A DNA stretch of 8,120 bases from NCBI GenBank assembly GCA_030628755.1, contig DAOVQH010000097.1, positions 1 to 8,120 on the forward strand. Reading direction: 5' to 3'. Source of the stretch: Candidatus Cloacimonadota bacterium (GTDB lineage Bacteria; Cloacimonadota; Cloacimonadia; Cloacimonadales; TCS61). Positions 1-6,493 of this stretch are shown here, piece after piece (position 1 is the stretch's first letter; each line of letters starts with the position of its first letter). The notes beneath the pieces were generated by a model that saw nothing but the letters and a program-made list of their open reading frames with translations, was not told the origin of the DNA and ran no database searches. A program made the translations under genes and the position numbers.

Positions 1-46
1 ATTTCAGAGAAGCTTGAGTCGATCTGCAGGTATCGAATTTAATACG

Positions 47-152
47 GCTTCGCTTCTAATGATAGAAATATGACAAATTTACATAGGCAATATCACATAA
101 CAACATTGTTTCTTACGAGATAGATAGCTTCGCCGTTATTCGATGATAGAAA
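47..152. repeat. Imperfect direct repeat in the leader
   Basis: Two copies of a two-block motif lie 80 bp apart. GCTTCGC at 47-53 and ATGATAGAAA at 59-68 recur as GCTTCGC at 127-133 and ATGATAGAAA at 143-152. The blocks are separated by 5 bp in the first copy and 9 bp in the second. The region has no convincing reading frame, so the repeat is not coding. It could be a degraded intergenic repeat, a regulator-binding pair upstream of the phosphate operon, or chance. Its function is unknown. Confidence 0.4.
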
Positions 153-170
153 GAGATTTCGTATAAGAAG
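109..170 (+). other. Possible hairpin upstream of the phosphate operon
   Basis: Bases 109-115 can pair with 164-170, and CGAGAT (116-121) can pair with ATTTCG (156-161). This gives about 13 pairs, two of them G-U, with a 2-base bulge at 162-163 and a 34-base loop. It lies upstream of the TTGACA element at 196, so it would not be in the transcript starting there. It could belong to the end of an upstream transcript or act as a DNA cruciform. A T run follows only at about 182-187, too far for a classic terminator. The long loop lowers confidence. Confidence 0.25.
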
Positions 171-195
171 GATACCTGATGTTTTTTCAAAAATC

Positions 196-225
196 TTGAC
201 ATAAGTTCAAAGAATCATTTAAGTA
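196..225 (+). promoter_or_regulatory. Candidate promoter of the DUF47-pit operon
   Basis: A perfect -35 hexamer TTGACA lies at 196-201. The best-placed -10 candidates 17-18 bp downstream are TTAAGT (219-224) or TAAGTA (220-225), both weak. Transcription would start near 232 and leave a leader of about 35 bases ending in the strong ribosome binding site AAGGAGGT (255-262). A strong -35 with a weak -10 would fit an activator-dependent promoter, for example under phosphate control. I see no clear Pho-box repeat. Confidence 0.45.
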
Positions 226-266
226 ATAAACAATGAGAAATAAATCCTTTTAATAAGGAGGTAACA

Positions 267-911
267 GTGCCGATTTTACTCAAAAGAATAAAAATAATTG
301 AATCCAAGATTGATGAATTTTTAGACCTAATAAGTGATGCTTCTCTTATATTCCAGAAGGGAGTGAATTATTACCTGCATGGTAATAAAGAGGAATTCGA
401 AAATCGTCTTAAGTCAGTTTCAGAGTATGAACGTAAAGCTGATGAGATCAGGGTAGAGATAGAGAGAAATCTTTATATTCATACTTTAATTCCTGAATCC
501 AGGGGAGATGTTCTGGGTATAATGGAGCATACGGATGATGTGATTGATATAATGAAAGAAACTTTAATTCTTTTTTCGATCGAGTCACCCGAAACTATAC
601 CGGAACTAACTGAACTCTTTGAAGAAGTTACAGAAGCTTCGATCCAAGGTGTAGATTTTATGGTAAAGGCTGTACGAGCGTTTTTCAAAGACCTTCAGGC
701 AGTATATGATCATATTCATAAAGTATATTTCTATGAAAAAGAAGCTGATAAAATAGCTGAGAAATTGAAAAGAAAAATTTTCAAATCCAATTTAGAACTT
801 AGTAAAAAACTTCACCTGAGCCGTTTTGTAACCAGTGTAGAGAAAGTTTCCGATTATGCTGAAGATGTCTGCGATCGATTATCAATTTGCGTAATAAAAA
901 GGCAAATCTAA
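267..911 (+). CDS. DUF47 / PhoU-like phosphate transport regulator
   Basis: This 214-residue all-helical protein is the usual length for the DUF47 family (TIGR00153), cytosolic relatives of PhoU that are encoded next to PiT transporters and thought to control them. The PhoU-like internal duplication is visible. The first half has an E-R-K-A-D motif (residues 55-59) and E-H-T-D-D (87-91); the second half has E-K-E-A-D (157-161) and V-E-K-V-S-D (191-196). In PhoU such acidic motifs bind metal clusters. The start is GTG at 267, chosen because AAGGAGGT lies 4 bases upstream and the protein then begins with the typical short basic helix. Its 3' end overlaps the permease gene by 25 bp, so the two are very likely co-translated. 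A role in gating the permease or setting phosphate uptake is inferred from family and neighbour. Confidence 0.9.
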   Translation: MPILLKRIKIIESKIDEFLDLISDASLIFQKGVNYYLHGNKEEFENRLKSVSEYERKADEIRVEIERNLYIHTLIPESRGDVLGIMEHTDDVIDIMKETLILFSIESPETIPELTELFEEVTEASIQGVDFMVKAVRAFFKDLQAVYDHIHKVYFYEKEADKIAEKLKRKIFKSNLELSKKLHLSRFVTSVEKVSDYAEDVCDRLSICVIKRQI

Positions 912-2398
912 AGGTAACTTTAATAGTGATATTAATATTTCTTTCCAGTGGTTTATTTCTGGGTTGGTCGCTGGGAGCCAATGACACAGCCAATATCTTT
1001 GGAACTGCAGTCGGTACAAAGATGATCAAGTTCAAGATGGCTGCGATTATTGCAACTATCTTTGTGATTCTGGGTGCGGTAATCGAAGGTAGTGGTGCAT
1101 CACATACACTTGGAAAGCTGGGATCTATAAATGCTCTTGCCGGTGCATTTGTTGTGTCTCTGGCTGCAGCTTTCACTGTTACAGCTATGACGAAGCTAAA
1201 ACTTCCAGTCTCTACATCACAGGCTATTGTCGGAGGTATCATCGGTTGGAATTTTTTTACAGGTTTTGAAACGAATTATCATTCATTAACAAAGATAGTT
1301 GTAACTTGGGTAATGTGCCCGATCTTAGCAGCGATTTTTGCTCTGATACTATATAATGTTTTTAAGTTTTTCCTGGGAAAAGTTAAAATTCATCTTCTGG
1401 AAATGGATTCTTATACACGTCTGGGGTTGATATTAGCAGGAGCCTTTGGTGCTTATAGTTTGGGAGCAAATAATATTGCTAATGTAATGGGTGTTTTTGT
1501 TTCTTCTTCACCTTTTAAAGATATCAGTTTAGGAAATCTCTTTGCTCTTTCCGGGGTTCAGCAACTTTTTCTAATAGGTGCAATAGCAATAGGTGTGGGT
1601 ATTTTTTCTTATTCCTATAAAGTCATTAAAACGGTTGGGAAGAGTTTGTTTAGTCTTTCACCCATTACTGCATTGATAGTTGTAATTTCTGAATCTTTGG
1701 TTCTTTTCTTATTTGGTTCAACAGGGTTGCGAAACCTGTTGGTTGCTCACAACCTTCCTGCAATACCTTTAGTGCCGGTTTCCAGTTCTCAAGCTGTAAT
1801 AGGTGCCATTCTTGGTATAGCTATAGCAAAAGGTGGGCGTAATATTCATTATAAAGTGCTTGGTAAAATATCTATTGGTTGGATGACTACTCCAGTTATA
1901 ACTGGAATAATCGCATTTTTCGCACTTTTCTTTATGCAGAATGTTTTTAATCAACAGGTTTATAAATCTGTTGAGTATTCACTTTCTAATCAGGTGATCA
2001 TGAAATTATATAAAGAAGATATTTCAACTGAAAATTTAACCGAACTGGAAACAAGACATTTTAAAAATTATAGAGATATAAAAATTGCAGTCGACAAACT
2101 CGGAGTATTCAAACCAACAGAAACAAAAACCATTATTGAATATTCAAAAGTCGATAGTTTAAAAATTCCTGTTAGTCTTGAGGTTCTTAATGAAACTATA
2201 TTTATTGAGGATCAATTTTCTGTTCTCAAAGAAATTCAAGGACAAACCTTTCAATATAGATGGCAGCTTCAGGATACTTTATCGAGTATTACTGGAAGCT
2301 GGCGAATTAAAAAGGATGAACCTAAGAACAGGTTGTACAACCAGGAATTAAAAGAAAAATACGATTATATATATAAAACCTTAAATTCTACAAAATAA
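887..2398 (+). CDS. pit: PiT-family inorganic phosphate permease with C-terminal extension
   Basis: An integral inner-membrane transporter of the PiT family, which imports phosphate (often as a metal-phosphate complex) using an ion gradient. The inverted-repeat signature is complete: GANDTAN at residues 30-36 and GANNIAN at 193-199, each followed by a substrate-site loop, PVSTSQA at 107-113 and PVSSSQA at 297-303. Hydrophobic helices continue to about residue 350. Residues about 355-503 form a hydrophilic tail with charged and mixed helix/strand character that is not part of the classic PiT core and that I do not recognise. The start is uncertain. TTG at 887 overlaps the DUF47 gene by 25 bp and has no obvious ribosome binding site. 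An in-frame GTG at 926 (residue 14), with AAAGG about 11 bases upstream, would remove the overlap and still leave the first helix. Some PiT relatives carry sulfate, but the DUF47 partner argues for phosphate. Confidence 0.9.
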   Translation: MRNKKANLKVTLIVILIFLSSGLFLGWSLGANDTANIFGTAVGTKMIKFKMAAIIATIFVILGAVIEGSGASHTLGKLGSINALAGAFVVSLAAAFTVTAMTKLKLPVSTSQAIVGGIIGWNFFTGFETNYHSLTKIVVTWVMCPILAAIFALILYNVFKFFLGKVKIHLLEMDSYTRLGLILAGAFGAYSLGANNIANVMGVFVSSSPFKDISLGNLFALSGVQQLFLIGAIAIGVGIFSYSYKVIKTVGKSLFSLSPITALIVVISESLVLFLFGSTGLRNLLVAHNLPAIPLVPVSSSQAVIGAILGIAIAKGGRNIHYKVLGKISIGWMTTPVITGIIAFFALFFMQNVFNQQVYKSVEYSLSNQVIMKLYKEDISTENLTELETRHFKNYRDIKIAVDKLGVFKPTETKTIIEYSKVDSLKIPVSLEVLNETIFIEDQFSVLKEIQGQTFQYRWQLQDTLSSITGSWRIKKDEPKNRLYNQELKEKYDYIYKTLNSTK

Positions 2399-2400
2399 AA

Positions 2401-2437
2401 AAGTCTCAAGTTCAAAACAATATCAAACTCGAGACTT
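2401..2437. terminator. Bidirectional rho-independent terminator
   Basis: AAGTCTCAAGTT (2401-2412) pairs with AACTCGAGACTT (2426-2437) around a 13-base loop with one mismatch. On the + strand the stem is followed by ATTTTA. Read on the - strand it is followed by a run of six T (the A run at 2397-2402, overlapping the stem base). It lies directly after the pit stop codon and 24 bp beyond the last gene of the opposing operon, so it can end both convergent transcripts; the - strand version looks stronger. Confidence 0.8.
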
Positions 2438-2460
2438 ATTTTAAAAATAAACTGGGCTAA

Positions 2461-2661
2461 TTACTTTTCATCTTTGTCGAATATAACCATAGTCTGAAAG
2501 TATAACCGCTGAGAATATTCACCAATCATTGATTCAGGAGTTGCAGCAAACTGGATATTACCCAAAGGTATATAACCTTGATTAATAAGTTTATTAACTT
2601 TTTCTTCCAAATTCTTTAAACTTTCTCCGTAAGCTATTCGATAACTGACTATTTTATTCAT
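2461..2661 (-). CDS. Small DUF1737-family protein
   Basis: This 66-residue soluble protein matches the DUF1737 pattern: a short strand with a tyrosine (V-S-Y-R), a helix carrying L-E-E-K-V-N-K-L-I-N-Q-G-Y (residues 18-30), a P-L-G-N-I turn (32-36) and a closing strand with Y-F-Q-T-M-V (54-59). The family is small, of unknown function, and normally stands alone. There is no signal peptide or membrane segment, so it is probably cytosolic. The ATG at 2661 has a good GAGGAG site just upstream. It is the last gene of the VTC-to-HlyD operon, 15 bp after the adaptor gene and followed by the terminator at 2401-2437. Its place suggests it is co-expressed with the export genes, but a functional link is unproven. 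Confidence 0.8.
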   Translation of the reverse strand: MNKIVSYRIAYGESLKNLEEKVNKLINQGYIPLGNIQFAATPESMIGEYSQRLYFQTMVIFDKDEK

Positions 2662-2676
2662 TTTCTCCTCTATATA

Positions 2677-3810
2677 TTATTTTCTGAAATATACTCTAAC
2701 AAATAATCTCTCACCAGGTGTTAAATTATTAGTAGCATCTTCATAATTATCCAAAAGGATTTCGATTTTTGTGTAGGAACTAACTGTTTCAAATTTTGTT
2801 GATAACGAACTCACACGATTCATAACCGGTGAAACAGATTCAATTTTACCATAGACTTTTTTTTCATTGGTACAGTAAACTTTAACCTTCATACCTTTTT
2901 TGATCTTCTGTCGACTGAAAGAATTCCCGAATGCAATAATCCACATCTTACCAACGTTAGAAAGCTCTGCGACCTGGTCTCCTTTCTTTACATTCTCGCC
3001 TTGATTAAAATTCAATTTGGTGATATATCCAGCAGCAGGAGAATAAATATTCAGTGATTTTACTTCATCTTCCAGTTCATTGAGTTCACTATTTATTTTT
3101 GCAAGTTCCACAATATACTTTTCAGCTATTAAAGAGACATTTTTTTTATAAAGTGCTTTTTGTTGTTTTAAAAGTTCAATCTCACTTTTATTACTTTTAA
3201 TCTCTTTATTAACCAATCGAAGGTTATTCTGCAGATTCTGGTAAGAGTTACTGATTTTCATATACTCTGATGTTCTTTCATCAAATTCTAATGAGCTGAT
3301 CTTTTTCTGCTCAAAAAGGTCTTTGTAAACTTCATAATTCGATTTGGCAGAATTATATTTTTTGGAATAAATATCCAATTGATTCGAAATCTTTTCCTTG
3401 TCCAAGCTCAATTCTACTTTTTTATTTTCCGATTTTAATAAATCTTCCTCAACATCAATCAGTTTCAGTTTCAGGTGGTCTCCTCTGGTTGCAGAATTAA
3501 TTATTTCGTCATATTTTGATTTTTCATTTTTAAGGTTTTTGATTTTTCTAAGGAGCTGTGGATTTTCCATTTCAAATATGAGCTGTCCTTGTTGAACAGG
3601 TTCGTTTAGTACAACTTTATAATTAACAGCTATTCCGGAAGTTACGGAAGAGATAGCTAAATTATCAGCTTTTACAAGAGCAGGTAATTTTTGTGATTTT
3701 GTTTCTATATAAAATGAAATGGCAATAATAATAGCAATAATTACGAATGAACCAAACACAATATGTTTTGGAGTAATTCTGTCTTTAATTTCAATTATAT
3801 CTATATCCAT
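2677..3810 (-). CDS. HlyD-family periplasmic adaptor (membrane fusion protein)
   Basis: A 377-residue inner-membrane-anchored adaptor that would span the periplasm and dock to the TolC-like partner. In order: a short cytoplasmic tail (1-16), one membrane helix (about 17-34), the first half of a lipoyl/biotinyl-like domain (about 46-84, with P-V-Q-Q-G-Q), and a long charged coiled-coil hairpin (about 84-254). The second lipoyl half follows, with the typical I-Y-S-P-A-A-G-Y-I motif (255-263) and G-E-N-V-K-K-G-D (271-278), then a beta-barrel region to the end with P-G-E-R-L-F-V (365-371). This is the HlyD/EmrA layout with an N-terminal anchor rather than a lipid anchor. It starts 1 bp after the TolC-like stop codon, with only a weak AAGAGA site, so translation is probably coupled. 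No pump protein of the usual ABC, RND or MFS type is in the operon, which leaves its inner-membrane partner as the DUF4956 protein by default. Confidence 0.88.
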   Translation of the reverse strand: MDIDIIEIKDRITPKHIVFGSFVIIAIIIAISFYIETKSQKLPALVKADNLAISSVTSGIAVNYKVVLNEPVQQGQLIFEMENPQLLRKIKNLKNEKSKYDEIINSATRGDHLKLKLIDVEEDLLKSENKKVELSLDKEKISNQLDIYSKKYNSAKSNYEVYKDLFEQKKISSLEFDERTSEYMKISNSYQNLQNNLRLVNKEIKSNKSEIELLKQQKALYKKNVSLIAEKYIVELAKINSELNELEDEVKSLNIYSPAAGYITKLNFNQGENVKKGDQVAELSNVGKMWIIAFGNSFSRQKIKKGMKVKVYCTNEKKVYGKIESVSPVMNRVSSLSTKFETVSSYTKIEILLDNYEDATNNLTPGERLFVRVYFRK

Positions 3811-3811
3811 T

Positions 3812-5134
3812 TTAATCTCTTATAAAATAATTAATTAAAAAAATTTCTCTGTAAAGTTCCATTTTTGAAATTTCCAATTTTAATTCAGCTCTCTGGTTTT
3901 TAATGTATTCCTTTTTTAAAGTAATTTCTGGTGTAGCCCCGAGCATTGAAGGTTGAGACTGATATTTTTCATTGATAATATCATATTTTTTTGAATATAA
4001 TTGTGATAACCTTTTAGTTATCTGATATTTATTAGTAGCTCTTTTAAAAGAATTCAATTGTTTGATTTCAGATTGATAAAAAGAAAATTCAATTTCATAT
4101 TTACCTAGAAGCGCTTCACGTCCCAGTGCTTTCAAGAGTTTATATTTGCCGATAGTATTGCTAAAAATATTAAAAGGTAATGATAATTCAACTTCGAATT
4201 CAGGATATTTTTCAGTGATATCTCTTTCACTCAGGTATTCTTCTTCGGAATCTTCTGTGATATTCCAGTCTTGCAGTGTTGTCCGCTCATTGTATGAAAT
4301 TGATGCATTAATTTCCGGTAAGTAAAAATAATAACTGTTTCTTTTAATAACAGACAACACCTTTTTTAGCTGATTTTTAAAAGAATTAATAAGCTCTTCA
4401 TTTCTTTGTTTAAAAATTGTAGTATCAACAGTTAAAGGAGTCTTTTTGATATAATTTTCAAATGATTCTATAAATGATGTGATATGTTTTTCAGATTCTA
4501 ATTTCTGTTTTTCAAGAATTTCATTCCATTTTGATAGAGCATTTTCCTTTTTTGCTATATTTTCAAGATTTTTAATCAAATCTGAAGTTTTAATAACATT
4601 TCTGGAATATAATTCCTCCAGGATTTGATTCTCTCTATTTAAGATATCAAGTTCCATTTTTAATAATTCAACTTGCTTCTGAGCTTCAAACAATTTTATA
4701 TGGTCATCAATAAGGTCGCCCAGTCTTTCAATTTTGTAAAGTACCAGTTCCTGTTGAGTTTCGATAATATCAAGCCTGTATTCTATTAGATCATGAACAT
4801 TATCCAAATCTTTTTGAAAGAAACATTTTTTTAGCTCTATACTCCATCGTGAGTCTTCTTCTTCAATGTCAGAATATTCTGTTTTTGAAGGTTCAGTTTG
4901 GTCTCGGATTATGTCGTTTGTGTGTTGTTGATATTTTAGATTGATATCAAACCAGTTCACAGATTTTTCGATTTTATTACTTGCAATTAGCAGGTTTAAG
5001 CGGTTTTCCTTTTTTTGAAATTTAATATCATTAGCTAGTATTTTTTCCATAAGTTTGTTGAAGTCTGTTTCTAATGTAAATAAAGAATAGGAAAAAAATA
5101 GGAAAAGTAGTATGAATTTACTTTTAATATTCAT
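3812..5134 (-). CDS. TolC-like outer membrane efflux protein
   Basis: A 440-residue protein with a Sec signal peptide (hydrophobic core about residues 6-19, likely cleavage after T20). It shows the twofold TolC/OEP plan. Beta-strand pair 1 is about 62-70 (D-I-N-L-K-Y) and 96-103 (W-S-I-E-L-K), followed by long coiled-coil helices (107-260). Pair 2 is about 272-281 (P-E-I-N-A-S-I-S-Y) and 312-323, ending in the family-typical E-L-S-L-P-F-N-I-F (316-324), followed by helices to the end. The two loops that would face outside (about 73-95 and 283-311) are rich in Asp and Glu. Sequence identity to classic TolC is clearly low; the call rests on architecture and on the HlyD-like gene beside it. Its ATG overlaps the DUF4956 stop codon in an ATGA, indicating translational coupling. 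No second outer-membrane lipoprotein signal is seen. Confidence 0.8.
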   Translation of the reverse strand: MNIKSKFILLFLFFSYSLFTLETDFNKLMEKILANDIKFQKKENRLNLLIASNKIEKSVNWFDINLKYQQHTNDIIRDQTEPSKTEYSDIEEEDSRWSIELKKCFFQKDLDNVHDLIEYRLDIIETQQELVLYKIERLGDLIDDHIKLFEAQKQVELLKMELDILNRENQILEELYSRNVIKTSDLIKNLENIAKKENALSKWNEILEKQKLESEKHITSFIESFENYIKKTPLTVDTTIFKQRNEELINSFKNQLKKVLSVIKRNSYYFYLPEINASISYNERTTLQDWNITEDSEEEYLSERDITEKYPEFEVELSLPFNIFSNTIGKYKLLKALGREALLGKYEIEFSFYQSEIKQLNSFKRATNKYQITKRLSQLYSKKYDIINEKYQSQPSMLGATPEITLKKEYIKNQRAELKLEISKMELYREIFLINYFIRD

Positions 5135-5643
5135 TTGTCTTTAAATTTTTCATTGGAATCTTGATTATGTCGATGAGCTTTTTTATAGGCTTTTTCTTTT
5201 TTTACTACCAGATATATAAGTCCAAGTACTAAACATACAAACATAGTTCCGATTATTGCTGTGTAATACTGGCTCAAACCGCATGCCATTCCCAGAATGA
5301 TAGCATAAAATACTTTGATAGTATTCATGGGTTCGCGGAGTACAGTCCTAAATCTGATAAGGCTCAATGCTCCAGCTAGACCGAATGCTCGAACAAGATT
5401 ATCTGCTACCACAATCCAGATTAATGCTCCACCAACTGTAAGTAGGAGAATTGTATATTGCATGCTCTTCATCTCTTTTTTTAGTTGTTTGTCTTTTCTT
5501 GCACCTGCATACGTTATTCGATATACATAAGAATAAATCCATCCTAGAATTAATGCAAGTGACAGATTCAAGAAAATACTAAGTGGAGATTGCGCAACAC
5601 CAGCTGATGAACTATCTTTTATTATTTGAAATAATTCTGCCAT
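5131..5643 (-). CDS. DUF4956 integral membrane protein
   Basis: This 170-residue inner-membrane protein belongs to the DUF4956 family, marked by the conserved G-L-A-G-A-L-S-L-I-R-F-R-T segment (residues 88-100) followed by R-E-P-M-N-T. Hydrophobic segments lie at about 21-41, 62-81, 108-126 and 128-147, and the tail (148-170) is hydrophilic and charged, probably cytoplasmic. The family has no established biochemical role but is often encoded next to VTC-domain and CotH-kinase genes. The gene begins 7 bp after the VTC stop codon with a GAGGG site upstream, and overlaps the TolC-like gene by 4 bp. Being the only multi-helix membrane protein in an operon that also encodes a cytosolic polymerase and an export conduit, it is the best candidate for the inner-membrane channel or coupling subunit. 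That role is inference. Confidence 0.87.
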   Translation of the reverse strand: MAELFQIIKDSSSAGVAQSPLSIFLNLSLALILGWIYSYVYRITYAGARKDKQLKKEMKSMQYTILLLTVGGALIWIVVADNLVRAFGLAGALSLIRFRTVLREPMNTIKVFYAIILGMACGLSQYYTAIIGTMFVCLVLGLIYLVVKKEKAYKKAHRHNQDSNEKFKDK

Positions 5644-5650
5644 TTATCCC

Positions 5651-6493
5651 TCATTTTTTAATCTTCATAGGTTTTTTTAATTTTAGTGATTGCTCAATAA
5701 GTTTTAATGAATTATAAGTCTTTTCTCCCATAATTTTTGTTTCAGCGTAATTTGTGTAAAAATTATACACTCCTCTTGCAGGGAAATATATAGAATTAAT
5801 TCCAGTAGTATATTTGGAAAATCTTTTTTGAGGTAGAAGTGCTAATTTACTTTCCTCTGCTTTATACCATTTTGGAATTTTACCACTTATTTTTGATTCT
5901 AAAACAATGGCTCTTAATTTTTTATAAATCGATGGATTCTGATATGATTTATGAGAGATATTTCTATCAACGGTAATTCGTACACTTTTGTTTTTACTCT
6001 GAAAGGCAACACGTTCATACGAGGTAATTAATACTGGTTTAAAATTATTCAGTTTTATTAGTTCTTCTGTTAATTTATATATCTTTTTGAAACCTTTAAC
6101 CCCTTCATTTATTTTGGAAACTTTTTCATATATATTTTCCCCGGAAATAAAAGGAATGAATAAATTTTTTGTGAGTTTGAATCTTTTCTTGTAAGAAATA
6201 GCTTTCTGTTTTATTTTCAGTTCAACCCAGAAATCATTTTTATTGAGTTTTCCATTATACCCGTAACAACGAAAACGTATCTTGAAACGAAACTTTCTAC
6301 GTGAAAGATACTCTTTGAATGTTGTAAAATCGCTATCTTCCAAATATGTTGTTTCTATTAATGTAAGGGGATATTCTGTATGAAAGCTATGGACTGGAAT
6401 ATGTTTTTCAAGTTCTTCTTGGATTTCGTCGAATGTATGTTCCAGAACAATAAATTTATTCTCACTTCTTCGAAAAGAGGTGTCTTCTTTCAT
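5651..6493 (-). CDS. VTC-domain polyphosphate-polymerase-like protein
   Basis: A 280-residue cytosolic protein of the VTC domain family (triphosphate tunnel fold). The yeast member Vtc4 makes polyphosphate from ATP and passes it across a membrane. The tunnel signatures appear in order: R-x-E-x-K-F (residues 9-14), R-F-R-C-Y (73-77), E-L-K (91-93), K-K-R (102-104), Y-E-R (159-161), R-I-T-V-D (172-176), E-S-K (199-201) and S-K-Y (226-228). These are the basic residues and the metal-binding glutamate expected in an active enzyme, so nothing suggests decay. There is no SPX domain and no membrane helix; the lysine-rich tail (269-280) could contact membrane or partner. The ATG at 6493 has GAGGG just upstream. 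It is the first gene of the five-gene operon and is divergent from the CotH-like gene. A CYTH-type triphosphatase is a less likely alternative. Confidence 0.88.
   Translation of the reverse strand: MKEDTSFRRSENKFIVLEHTFDEIQEELEKHIPVHSFHTEYPLTLIETTYLEDSDFTTFKEYLSRRKFRFKIRFRCYGYNGKLNKNDFWVELKIKQKAISYKKRFKLTKNLFIPFISGENIYEKVSKINEGVKGFKKIYKLTEELIKLNNFKPVLITSYERVAFQSKNKSVRITVDRNISHKSYQNPSIYKKLRAIVLESKISGKIPKWYKAEESKLALLPQKRFSKYTTGINSIYFPARGVYNFYTNYAETKIMGEKTYNSLKLIEQSLKLKKPMKIKK

Noticed and set aside
9..40. Resemblance to a cloning-vector polylinker (HindIII, PstI and ClaI-like sites close together)
   Set aside because: The order and intervening bases do not match a known polylinker, and the flanking sequence continues as ordinary AT-rich DNA; taken as coincidence.
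1..42. Possible 3' end of an upstream gene (13 codons ending in TAA at 40-42)
   Set aside because: The frame is open from the window edge to a stop, but 13 residues show no recognisable family and a second frame is open as far as position 73, so coding cannot be supported.
799..1242. Long antisense open frame opposite the DUF47-pit junction
   Set aside because: It lies opposite two well-supported genes, has low-complexity composition typical of the complement of a membrane protein, and shows no family features.
5315..5530. Antisense open frame opposite the DUF4956 gene
   Set aside because: It is fully contained opposite a recognised gene with conserved motifs, and has no ribosome binding site or domain signature.
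5651..6493. CYTH-type thiamine triphosphatase or adenylate cyclase
   Set aside because: The fold is related, but the R-F-R-C-Y, Y-E-R, R-I-T-V-D, E-S-K and S-K-Y order and the DUF4956/CotH neighbourhood match VTC-domain proteins.
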